A stretch of 64,000 nucleotides of DNA from JAYYZW01 sp965217605. GTDB lineage: Bacteria > Pseudomonadota > Gammaproteobacteria > Ga0077536. This document shows, piece after piece, positions 27,269 to 35,750 of this stretch. Position 1 is the stretch's first letter. Each line of letters opens with the position of its first letter. The stretch spans positions 248,001 through 312,000 of the forward strand of contig CBDCJB010000001.1 of assembly GCA_965217605.1 (NCBI GenBank). The letters are read 5' to 3'. The position numbers and the translations under genes are program-made. The notes beneath the pieces are model-generated. The model did no database searches, was not told the DNA's origin, and was given only the letters and a program-made list of their open reading frames with translations.

Positions 27269-27751
27269 TTGAGCTTCTCGTTTGAGCGAGTACAAGAGAT
27301 CCACGTCGTTGTCCGGGATCTCGATGACGCGGTGTGCCGCTATTACGAGGGGTTCGGCATCGGACCGTGGCGCATCTACCGCTTCGACGAGGCTACAGTG
27401 TCCGACGCGACGCTGTACGGTCGATCTGCTAATCTGAGAATACGCGCGGCGATTGCCGAACTGGGAGACCTCGCGCTCGAGATGATCGAACCAGCCGACG
27501 ACGACAGCGTGTTCGCCGAGTTCGTAAAGGAGCACGGCGAACGTTTGTGCAACCTCACCCTGGAAGTAGACGATTACGACGCGGCCGTGCAGACGCTCAT
27601 CAGCTGCGGTGCGCAAGTGATGCAGAGCGCGAATTGGTCGGGCACACGATTTGCCTACCTCGACACGCGCGGTTTACTGGGCTTCATCACCGAGATCTAT
27701 CACACGCCGCCGGGTACCGACTGGCCGGTACCGGACGCAACCTATCCGTAA
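27269..27751 (+). CDS. VOC-family (glyoxalase-fold) protein
   Basis: A 160-residue protein with two betaalphabetabetabeta modules. The first begins VQEIHVVVRDLDDAVCRYYE, with the metal-ligand position His in QEIHVVV, and the second carries LTLEVDDYDAAV and LLGFITEIYHTP. This is close to methylmalonyl-CoA-epimerase or Glyoxalase_4-type VOC proteins. The start is probably the TTG at 27269; no ATG is available before the domain. It begins an apparent operon with an LLM oxidoreductase (8-base gap) and an acetoacetate-decarboxylase-like gene. Confidence 0.8.
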   Translation: MSFSFERVQEIHVVVRDLDDAVCRYYEGFGIGPWRIYRFDEATVSDATLYGRSANLRIRAAIAELGDLALEMIEPADDDSVFAEFVKEHGERLCNLTLEVDDYDAAVQTLISCGAQVMQSANWSGTRFAYLDTRGLLGFITEIYHTPPGTDWPVPDATYP

Positions 27752-27759
27752 GCTTCCCC

Positions 27760-28641
27760 ATGCAAATCGGGCTCAGCATGACACTGGTGCGTGCTATCGA
27801 CTCACCGGCTTACCTGGATGCGTTGGGACCACTCGCCGAGGAAGCCGGTTTCGCGTCGCTGTGGGTCGGTGAGCACGCCGTGCTGTTCGACGAATACGCG
27901 TCCCGCTATCCGCTAGCGGCGGACGGCAAGGTCCCGGGCGAGGCGAAAGATAACGTCGAATTCGAACCCTTCACGACGCTCGCGTATCTGGCAGCGAAGA
28001 CCTATACCATTCGGCTCGGGGCCGGCGTCTGCATATTGCCGCAGCGCAATCCCGTCTATACCGCCAAGGAAGCGGCCAACGTCGACTGGTTATCGGGCGG
28101 GCGGCTCGACTTCGGCATCGGCGTAGGCTGGCTGGCCGAAGAATTCGCGGCGCTCGGCGTGCCGTTCGAGCAGCGCGGCGCGCGCTGCGATGCCTACCTC
28201 GACGTGATCAAGCGCTTATGGTGCGACGAGGTCTCCGAATGTCACAACGCGTTTTACGATCTGCCGCCCTGCCGCTTTTATCCCAAGCCGGTACAACGCC
28301 CGCATCCCCCGATCATCATCGGCGGAAACAGCGACGCCTCACTCAGGCGGGTGGCGAACAGTGCCCAGGGCTGGTATCCGATCGGTCTGCTACCCGATGC
28401 GGTAGCCGCCGGTCTCGCCCGTCTGGACGAGTTGCTTGCAGAGCGCGAGAGGAATCGTAGCGAAATCACGATTTATGCGGCACCGTACCCTCATCCCTGC
28501 ACGTTCGAGCACGTGGAACGGTATTGCGACGCCGGCGTGGACCAAGTGATAATCCTCGACTACGCAATGGACGTTGCCGCACTCGTAGATTCCCTTCACA
28601 AGTACGCTGAGGAGATCGTCCAGCCCGCCGAGTCTTTGTAA
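27760..28641 (+). CDS. LLM-class (F420-type) oxidoreductase
   Basis: A 293-residue bacterial-luciferase-like TIM barrel. Family marks: GFASLWVGEHAV, LGAGVCILPQRNPVYTAKEAANVDWLSGGRLDFGIGVGW and HPPIIIGGNSDASLRRVA. The pattern resembles the F420-dependent branch, though cofactor choice (F420 or FMN) cannot be settled from sequence. ATG 27760 is chosen because the domain starts there and it follows the VOC stop by 8 bases; the open frame upstream overlaps the VOC gene. Confidence 0.85.
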   Translation: MQIGLSMTLVRAIDSPAYLDALGPLAEEAGFASLWVGEHAVLFDEYASRYPLAADGKVPGEAKDNVEFEPFTTLAYLAAKTYTIRLGAGVCILPQRNPVYTAKEAANVDWLSGGRLDFGIGVGWLAEEFAALGVPFEQRGARCDAYLDVIKRLWCDEVSECHNAFYDLPPCRFYPKPVQRPHPPIIIGGNSDASLRRVANSAQGWYPIGLLPDAVAAGLARLDELLAERERNRSEITIYAAPYPHPCTFEHVERYCDAGVDQVIILDYAMDVAALVDSLHKYAEEIVQPAESL

Positions 28642-28672
28642 ATCCCACGCACTTAATAACAAGGGGTAGGTT

Positions 28673-29338
28673 ATGGGAAAAATGACAGTCGAACGTTACG
28701 GTCAGAGCGGACCGGCGATCAACCCGCTCTACAACATTCCGCTCCTGGTTAGAAACGCAACCCACCTGCTGTACCGTTTCGAAGCAGACGCGGAGGCCGT
28801 CGAGGATATCCTGCCGGAGCATTGCGAGCTCAACTCCAGCCCTGCCGTCGTGGCCTGTTTGGTCCAGGTCACTGAAGACCATTCGTTCCCGTATGGCGGC
28901 CATTACGTTTTTCCTGAATGCGTTTATGAAGGCAACCTGTATGGCTTCGAGTATTTCCTCATGGTCGATACCGATTCGGCGCTGTCCTCCGGTCGTGAGT
29001 TCTGGGGGGATTCAAAGAAGATCTGCCACACTGAGATCGTATGGGATGGCACCGAGGTCTATACCAGCTGCCAGCGTCCGAAGGGCCTTTCGCTATTAAC
29101 GACACATTTCCGTCTCGACAGGCAGATCGCACCGGAAGAGTTGCCGGATTTCCCGCCCGGTTTGTGCTTGAAGATGATCCCGTCCGCTGAAGAAGGCGCC
29201 GCGCTCGCGTCGCACCAATACGTGAAGGACAACGTCAAACTGGACCCGCGTGTGGATGCGCGCGGCAGGCCGGAAGTCTATACGGGTGTAGGTTCGGTGA
29301 TGATGCCGGCCGAGATGTCAACGGCGGAGCAAAATTAG
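28673..29338 (+). pseudogene. Acetoacetate decarboxylase-family gene, 5' part (cut by IS21)
   Basis: The first 214 codons (to 29315) encode an acetoacetate-decarboxylase-fold protein with the catalytic segment GREFWGDSKKICH; Lys115 is the expected Schiff-base lysine with Lys116 beside it. From 29316 the sequence is IS21, and the frame ends at 29336-29338 after seven further codons. The missing end lies at 31902-32017. Joining the two gives an uninterrupted protein of 252 residues, the normal family length. AGGGGT precedes the ATG. It was the third gene of the VOC-LLM operon. Members decarboxylate beta-keto acids or act as aldolase-dehydratases. Confidence 0.85.
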
Positions 29339-29515
29339 TCCACCCGGGCGGAGCAAAACTAGTCCACTTAACGTTATGCGGTACGCAGTGTTGGGGGGTT
29401 GTCCCGGTAGTCCATAGGAGGGACCCGCGCTGCTTCGTGTAGCGCTTGCGTTACGCGGAGCGAAGCAGCGTGGGAGGTTCCTGTGGGCCCACCGGGTCAA
29501 CCTTGAGTTCGGTGG

Positions 29516-30287
29516 TCAAGCAGGCGTATTTGGGGATTTCCGCCGTTTTTGGCTTTGGTTGAGACGATAGCTCTCGCCGTTCATTTCCAGGATATGGACA
29601 GGGTGGGTCAGGCGGTCCAGCACAGCCCCGGTCAGACGTTCCGAGCCGAATATCTCCGTCCACTCATCGAACGGCAAGTTGGAGGTCACCATGATCGAGC
29701 CCCGCTCGTAGCGCTGGCTGAAGACTTCGAACAGCAGCTCGGCGCCGGTCTTCGAGAGCGGCACGAAGCCGAGTTCGTCGATGATCAGAAGGTGATACTT
29801 TGCCAGTTGCTTCTGCAGGCGCAACAGGCGTTTTTCATCCCTGGCCTCCATCCGTTCATGAACCAGGGCGGCGGCCGTGATGAAGCCGACGGAGAGCCCC
29901 TTTTGGCAGGCCGCCAGACCGAGACCGCGGGCGATATGGGTCTTGCCGGTTCCGCTGTTGCCGAGCGCGATGATATTCTCACGACGCGCTACGTATTCGC
30001 ATCGCGCCAACTCCAGAACCAGCATCTTGTTGAGCGAGGCGATGGCCTTGAAAGTCGAAGCTGTCGAGGCTTTTGACGGCGGGGAACCTGGCCTGTCTGA
30101 TCCGCCGCTCGACCCTGCGGCGCTCACGGTCGATCAGTTCCAACTCGGTCAGACGGACAAGATACCGCACATGGTCGGCGCCCTCGGTGGCGCATGGGCG
30201 GGCCAGCTTGTCGTATTCGCGCAGGAACGTCGGCAGTTTCAGGGTCTTGAGGTGATGGGCCAGCAACACTTGCGGCGTATCGGTCAT
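29516..30287 (-). pseudogene. istB: IS21 helper ATPase IstB, frameshifted
   Basis: Encodes the AAA+ ATPase that assists IstA. Walker A GNSGTGKTH, Walker B LLIIDELGF and VTSNLPFDEW are intact in the downstream frame. The N-terminal part, from ATG at 30287 (MTDTPQVLLAHHLKTLKLP), is in another frame; the two meet at a run of three T (30051-30053 on the other strand), where removing one base restores SLDSFDF-KAIASLN. The total length is one base more than a multiple of three, which agrees. Either the gene is inactivated or this is a sequencing error. Confidence 0.85.
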
Positions 30288-31781
30288 GACGCGCCTCCAC
30301 CCAACAAGCTCATATAACTGGCGGCGGCCGTGGTCGCCACGTTGGCCCGAGGCAGGTAGGGATAGATATCCAGGTCGAGTTTGGGCGGGCGTCGCTCGAT
30401 ACGGCACAGCACCAGGTGTTTGACGGCGTCGTAGCCGATCGCGCCCAGGCGCAGGGCGTCCTTCACCGCGCCGTGAAGCACCTCGAGATCGAAGGTCTCC
30501 AGAAGCCGAAGGACCTGGACGTATTCCCGCTTGCCGGCCTTGCCCATGCGCGCCTCCAGGAGACGGCGCAGGGTTGGGAAGGCATCAGGCAGTTCCCATC
30601 CGGCTAGCGGCGCGGCCTGATCCAGGGCACCGATCTTGTGCTCCAGCAAAGGCCGGTAGTGGATCGGATCGAAGACCCTATCTTCCCGGTCGTAGGAACG
30701 GGGGTGTCGGGCAATGATCCCGGCGCCGCAACCGATAACCACCTCGTGGACATAGCCACGGATCCAGACTTCCTGATGGCCGCAGGCGACGGGCACGGAA
30801 TAGTCATGCGTCCGGTCGCGCACCAGGGACAGCGAGTTGACCCGCGTGCCCTGCTTGTCGCACGCGTCGAACGGTGCCGGCAGTGGCCTCTTCAACGCTT
30901 CGCGGTCACGCACAAACCGTTCGCCGATGTTCTCGCGGTGGCCGCGCAGGACGTCGTCTTGCCGTTTGCGGCATTGTTCCTCCAGGTAAGCGTTGAAGGC
31001 GTCCCAGCTCACGAACCGGGGAAGCGGCGTCATGAAGTTCCGTCGGGCGTAGCCAACCACCCCCTCAACATTGCCTTTGTCGTTGCCCTTGCCGGGACGG
31101 CCGTAACGGTCCTCGAAGAGGTCATGGGACTGCAGTCCGCTGAACGCTCGCGTTCGTTGTCGCGTGCCATCCGGCAAGATGCGCGACACCAGGCACTTGT
31201 CGTTGTCGTAGAGAATCGAGCGGGGAACACCGCCGAAGAAGGCGAAGGTTCTGTTGTGCCCGTCCAGCCAGGCCTCCGTCGTCGCTGACGGGTAGGCCGC
31301 AACGAAGCAGGCATCGCTGTGGGGACGTGTCATGACGAAAAAATGCGCCCGATACTTGACGCCGGCGATGATCGCATCCGCCTCGCCAAAGTCCGCTTGA
31401 GCATGGCCCGGAGGATGTGACAACGGCACAAACATCTCACGCCGACGAAGGCGCCGTTCCCGAACGTAATCCTTCACGATGGTCTCTTTGCCCGTGAAGC
31501 CATGTTCGTCGCGAAGGCGCTCGACTATACGCTTCGCCGTGTGGTGCTGCTTACGGTGAACCGTTCGGTCCTCCCAGAATACCGTCGATGATATCCGTGA
31601 AGGGGGCCAGTTTCGGGCGTTTCGGTGGCTGGCGTCGCCGATATCCCGGCGGTTCCGAATGCCGCAGCATCTTCCTCACCGTCTCGCGCGCAATGCCAAA
31701 CCGACTTGCCGCCTCTCGCTGGCTCAGACCATCAACATGGCAGGCCAGCCGAACGCGCAGATAGAGGTCCACGGTGTACAT
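30284..31781 (-). pseudogene. istA: IS21 transposase IstA, frameshifted
   Basis: DDE transposase of IS21. The N-terminal helix-turn-helix (LSQREAASRFGIARETVRKML) is read from ATG 31781; the DDE core follows in another frame with HAQADFGEAD, SILYDNDKCLV and GNDKGNVEGVVGYARRNF. The join is at a GGG run (around 31573-31575), where one extra base breaks ...DGIL-EDRTVHRKQHHTAKR. Corrected, the protein would be about 499 residues, normal for IstA. Its stop overlaps the istB start. Confidence 0.88.
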
Positions 31782-31901
31782 CCTTCCGCCTTCCATCTCA
31801 AAAAAGATCGAAGGCTACAGGTGGCAGAGTTTTACTCCGCCCGCGGCTGGGAAATCCCGCCGCTTCCGTGGACTAATTTGTCACCGCCGTTCTCACCGAG
31901 A

Positions 31902-32017
31902 CCGAGGTATGGCCGATTCATCGACTCAAGCCGATCCGTATGTTGGATGCCTTCATGATCCGCGGTGACGCGGATTTCGGTTATGGAGAGATTCTTACGG
32001 ACTTTACGGAACGGTAA
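31902..32017 (+). pseudogene. Acetoacetate decarboxylase-family gene, 3' part
   Basis: The last 38 codons of the gene interrupted by IS21. After removal of the element and one CCGAGA copy, the frame continues ...MMPAE-TEVWPIHRLKPIRM and ends FGYGEILTDFTER-stop (TAA 32015-32017). Confidence 0.85.
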
Positions 32018-32040
32018 GTCGATCGAAATACCGATGCGGC

Positions 32041-33032
32041 TTAACGCCAGACATCATCCACGCGATCGTAAGCGCCGATGCGCAGGTCTGCCTGCTCTGC
32101 CATGATCTCGCCCTTGATGATTCGCTCCGACGGTGTGCGCGGCAGATCATCGCGGTAGGTCCAGTAACGCGGGACTTTGAAATAGGCGATCTGCGGCTCA
32201 CAGAATTCGACCAGCACCCGAGGCGGTGTGTCGTCCAGCGTGCAGTCGGATCGTAGCACCACATAGGCTTTGACTTCCTCGCCGCGAATATCGTCGGGCA
32301 CCGGAACACAGGCGGCCATCTGTACTGACGGGTGCTGCATGATCACACCCTCGACTTCAGCCGCCGCGATGTTCTCGTCGCTGCATCTGATCATGTCCTT
32401 CTGACGTCCGACGTAGTAGATAAGGCCGTCCGCATCCATACGCGCGAGATCGCCGGTGTGTAGCCAGCCGTCGCGAAAGACTTCCGCCGTTGCCTCGGGC
32501 TCGCGGTAATAGCCGTCCATTATGCCGGGACCGCGCAGCACCAGCTCGCCCAGCTCGCCGTGGGGCAACGGCCGATCATCCGGGCCGTGGATACGCGCCT
32601 CCCGCGTCGGCATGGGACGCCCGATGCAGCCGCTACCGACCAGTGCGTCGTGTTCCTCGGGCGAAACGATGATATCGAGACCTGATTCCGTCATGCCGAA
32701 GGCCTCGTACCAGGGCACGCCCCAGCGTCGCTCGATCGCCGCATGGTCGCCCGGTGGGATCGCCGAGCAGGTGACGTAGCGCACACAATGTTTGCGGTCG
32801 TTGGGATCAGTTGGTTGCGGAGCATGATCGCGACGCGCTCGCCCGGCACGACCCCGAGACCGATGAGCGCGTTGGAGAAGCGGTTCGAGGCCTGTTCTAT
32901 ATCGTTGAAGCTGAAGCGTCGCTCAAGGCGATCGAAGATCCACGCCTCGCGCTCGCCCCACAGCGCCGCTGCACGTCGCGTCAGCGCTCTTAAGTCCGAG
33001 TTCTGGTCTTCCGATGGGACGCCTTGTGTCAC
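32041..33032 (-). pseudogene. Acyl-CoA ligase with internal deletion
   Basis: The 5' end (33032 down to about 32800) encodes an AMP-ligase N-terminus (RRFSFNDIEQASNRFSNALI, GERVAIMLRNQ). The 3' end (32784-32041) is in another frame and encodes the C-terminal half: EAFGMTESG, LHTGDLARMDADG, YYVGRQKDMI and a final lysine region (LPRTPSERIIKGEI). About 200 residues with the AMP-binding TSGTTG motif are missing at the junction. The C-terminus resembles long-chain or crotonobetaine-type CoA ligases. Its end faces the end of the broken decarboxylase, 23 bases apart. Confidence 0.8.
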
Positions 33033-33088
33033 CCGAACCCACGTTTCACTAAATAAGCGATCGTAAATCTACTACAAGCGCTGCGCAC

Positions 33089-33409
33089 GTATAAGAAAAA
33101 CAAAGCCCATGTGTCGATTAATCAGTTGTGAAGCGAAGGCCTGGGACGAAGCTGGAAGCGAGCTTGTCGTGGGTCAAGTGGAGGTGGAATGACGAGTCCG
33201 TTGGGTAGAGATGCGTCGTTAACTTGAGATCGGCGTGTTCAAATCGAGCGCGTCCGCGGCTGTCGCTGGCGCGGCCTGGCATGCGTGCGTTGAAGGGATA
33301 TTGGTGCTCAGTGGTTAAAGCCCGGGAGGTTCGTTTGCGGTGGCGCCCGCGCGCGGTGTTCGTTCGCGGCGGGTGGCAGATGCTGGTCGAGGTGGTTGAG
33401 GATCTTGGC
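33089..33409 (-). mobile_element. IS91-type solo end, copy 2
   Basis: A direct repeat of 26894-27212, differing at about a dozen positions and two small indels, and identical in the last 110 or so bases. It has the same minus-strand transposase tail, the same CTTATAC-type terminus and the same flanking GCAC (33085-33088). Both copies stop matching at exactly the same base at the transposase side, so they derive from one truncated unit. Confidence 0.65.
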
Positions 33410-33422
33410 CCATAATCGAACT

Positions 33423-34127
33423 ATGGCGATGCCGTCTCCCCCTACCATATCTCGCCCGCTGCCTAGTCACGTGGCCATCATCGGCGCCGCGGGCGGTCTC
33501 GGTCGGGGCATTCTCAGCGTGTGCCGAGCAGAGAACATCGCGTTTACCGCCATTGTCCGCTCGCGGCCGGAGCGCATCACAGCGGTGCCAGATGGCTCTC
33601 GCGTTGTCGTTGTCACCTCTCTTGCCGACCGCGCTTCCCTCACAGAGGCGTTTTCAGGGGCAGACGCAGTTATCACGGCCATGGGGGTGACGTCGTCGAG
33701 CTGCGACCGCTCAGCCCTGCTATCTTGCAACTTGGCCACTGTAGAGGCTTCAATGACAGCTGCCGGCGTCGACCGCATCGTAGTCATCAACACGATTCTA
33801 GGCTCATGGCGAGGCAAAGCTGCCCGCCGGGCTGTGCGCTTCTTATCGCGGGTGCCCGGCAACATTGGCCGCGGGACGAAGGAGCTACAAGCCATGGTTA
33901 GTGCCCTTGGCAGCGGGGCGTTCCCCTCGCTTCGATGGACACTCGTCCGGGCATCGGTCAACTCTCGCGGTAAGGACGAGCGTCCCGTGGCGTCGGCGGA
34001 GTTTGACAGCGCTCTCAACTCCTGGTGGGCCGTTTCGTATCAAGCCATGGGTCGGTGGATGCTGGAGGAAGCTGCGGCCAATGAGTTTGTCCGCGCAGCA
34101 CCCGTCGTGTCGCAGCGCCGCAGATGA
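33423..34127 (+). CDS. NAD(P)-binding (NmrA/SDR-type) protein
   Basis: A 234-residue atypical SDR. The Rossmann loop VAIIGAAGGLGRGIL is near the N-terminus, and DAVITAMGV and DRIVVINTI follow as later strands of the fold; a C-terminal ALNSWWAVSYQAMGRWMLE helix closes it. This resembles NmrA-like or NAD(P)H-binding epimerase-type proteins (YwnB-like). The ATG at 33423 is 14 bases after the IS91-type repeat, so its native promoter may have been replaced. Function unknown. Confidence 0.75.
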   Translation: MAMPSPPTISRPLPSHVAIIGAAGGLGRGILSVCRAENIAFTAIVRSRPERITAVPDGSRVVVVTSLADRASLTEAFSGADAVITAMGVTSSSCDRSALLSCNLATVEASMTAAGVDRIVVINTILGSWRGKAARRAVRFLSRVPGNIGRGTKELQAMVSALGSGAFPSLRWTLVRASVNSRGKDERPVASAEFDSALNSWWAVSYQAMGRWMLEEAAANEFVRAAPVVSQRRR

Positions 34128-34236
34128 TAGAAGGACTTGACGGGGCTCTACCGGTTCGCCCGAGCCCTCATCGTCCGAAAAATGGCAAATTCGGTGTAAG
34201 ATTGAGAGACAAAGGCACCCCTAAGGAGCGTTTACC

Positions 34237-35568
34237 ATGGTCGCATCAGCTAAGGCCGCATCCCTCGGTCTCGAGGTGTACGAACAAACCCGGTCACATG
34301 AGCTATTTGAACGTGCCAAACGGGTCATCCCGGGAGCAAAGTACTGCGGTGCGGTGATCTGTCCGGCTGGAATGTCCGGTCATTACAGCCTGAACGCGAT
34401 GGCGCCCGGGTACCCGATCTACTTCTCCGACGCCCGCGGTGCACGATTCTGGGACGTAGACGGCAATGAATACGTGGATTACATGTGTGCCTACGGCCCG
34501 ATGGTTCTCGGCTACAAAAACCCGGTGATCGACGAGGCTGTCCGCAAGCAGAACGAGAAATCCAACACCGTCACCTTGGCTTCACCATTGATGGTAGAGC
34601 TCGCGGAATGCCTGGTGGATCTGGTGCCTATCGCGGACTGGGCGTTCTTCTCCAAGAACGGCGGAGACACGACCGCCCAGTCTGTGATGGTGGCGAGGGC
34701 TGCCACGGGCCGCAAGAAGATCGTGACCATCGCAGACAGCTATCACGGGGTAGCGGCGTGGATGCAGGGGTCGGGAACCCCCGGAACCGTTGAGGAAGAT
34801 TACCGGAACATCGTTACCGTGGACTGGAACGACGTGAAAGGTCTGGAGAACGTGGTGGCGGAGAACCCGGGAGAAATCGCCGCTTTTATATCGAGTCCGT
34901 ATCACCACCCCCTGTTCATAGACAATGAGCTGCCCGCACCCGGGTACTGGGCAGATGTCGAGCGGATCTGCCGCAAGGCGGGCATCGTGATCATCGCCGA
35001 CGATGTCCGTGCGGGCTTCCGTGCGCACATGGGGGGAAGCTGCGAGTACTTCGGATTCAAGCCAGACCTGATCTGCTTCGGCAAGGCGCTGGGCAACGGC
35101 GAGCCGATTGCCGCGCTCGTCGGGACCGATGCCATGCGCGACGCGGTAGCGAGCGTGTTCTACACCGGTACCCAGTTCTACAATGCGAGCCCGATGGCGG
35201 CCTCACTCGCCACCTTGCAAGAGCTGCAACGGATCGACGGGCCAAACATGATGATGGAAACGGGAAAAAGGCTGACGGACGGCATGGTGGATATCGCGAA
35301 GAATCACGGCTTCGATCTCAAGGTGAGCGGGATGCAGAGCATGCCCTACCTGCGGATCACCGACGAGGACTCCCCGGTCTGGACCGAGGGGTTAGACGCC
35401 ATGCACACGGGTCTGCACGCGACATGGATCTCGGAATGCACCCGGCGGGGCGCGTTCCTTTCCTCGGCCCACAACCACTTCGTCTCGACGGCGCACGACG
35501 AAGTAGATCTGGCGCGAACCTGGGAGATCGCGGACGAGGCGTTCAAGGTCGTGAAGAACGCGAGGTAG
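34237..35568 (+). CDS. Class III aminotransferase, glutamate-semialdehyde-aminomutase-like
   Basis: A 443-residue PLP enzyme of the class III aminotransferase/aminomutase group. The PLP lysine is Lys283 in CFGKALGNG. The pyridine-binding aspartate is Asp255 in IIADDVRAGFR, where most relatives have D-E-V. FFSKNGGDTTAQSVMVARAATGRKKI is the cofactor phosphate region. GGAG lies before the ATG. Members include HemL and many amino-acid or amine aminotransferases; no heme genes are nearby, so a catabolic or special role is more likely. It stands alone. Confidence 0.85.
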   Translation: MVASAKAASLGLEVYEQTRSHELFERAKRVIPGAKYCGAVICPAGMSGHYSLNAMAPGYPIYFSDARGARFWDVDGNEYVDYMCAYGPMVLGYKNPVIDEAVRKQNEKSNTVTLASPLMVELAECLVDLVPIADWAFFSKNGGDTTAQSVMVARAATGRKKIVTIADSYHGVAAWMQGSGTPGTVEEDYRNIVTVDWNDVKGLENVVAENPGEIAAFISSPYHHPLFIDNELPAPGYWADVERICRKAGIVIIADDVRAGFRAHMGGSCEYFGFKPDLICFGKALGNGEPIAALVGTDAMRDAVASVFYTGTQFYNASPMAASLATLQELQRIDGPNMMMETGKRLTDGMVDIAKNHGFDLKVSGMQSMPYLRITDEDSPVWTEGLDAMHTGLHATWISECTRRGAFLSSAHNHFVSTAHDEVDLARTWEIADEAFKVVKNAR

Positions 35569-35611
35569 CAGTAAACGGGCACAACGACCGCGAGTATCGC
35601 GGAGCGATCCG

Positions 35612-35737
35612 CCGAAGAACCGCAGGATTCTGACGGAACGGCCCACGACACTCGATGAAATGCTGACCGTTGGTGGCGTAGGGCAAACCAAGCTCGATCG
35701 CTATGGCGAGGTTTTCTTAAGCGAGCTCAACGGGTGA
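35612..35737 (+). pseudogene. RecQ HRDC-domain tail
   Basis: About 41 codons encode the end of a RecQ-type HRDC domain: ILTERPTTLDEMLTVGGV, then GQTKLDRYGEVFLSEL, stop TGA 35735-35737. No helicase sequence precedes it. It is a transplanted scrap ending 14 bases before the next gene. Confidence 0.65.
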
Positions 35738-35750
35738 TTGGAGCGCGAAC

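Larger units (their letters stand above)
29316..31895 (-). mobile_element. IS21-family insertion sequence
   Basis: A 2,580-base element with terminal inverted repeats: left TGTCAACGGCGG then AAATTAGTCCAC, right (reverse) TGAGAACGGCGG then AAATTAGTCCAC, both beginning TG. A second inner copy of the AGTCCAC repeat follows at the left end, typical of IS21. It is flanked by a direct repeat CCGAGA (29310-29315 and 31896-31901). It carries istA and istB on the minus strand, overlapping by ATGA. Both genes have a one-base frameshift. Confidence 0.92.

Noticed and set aside
29516..31781. Programmed frameshifting in istA and istB
   Set aside because: IS21 elements are not known to use it, and each break is simply one extra base in a short homopolymer.
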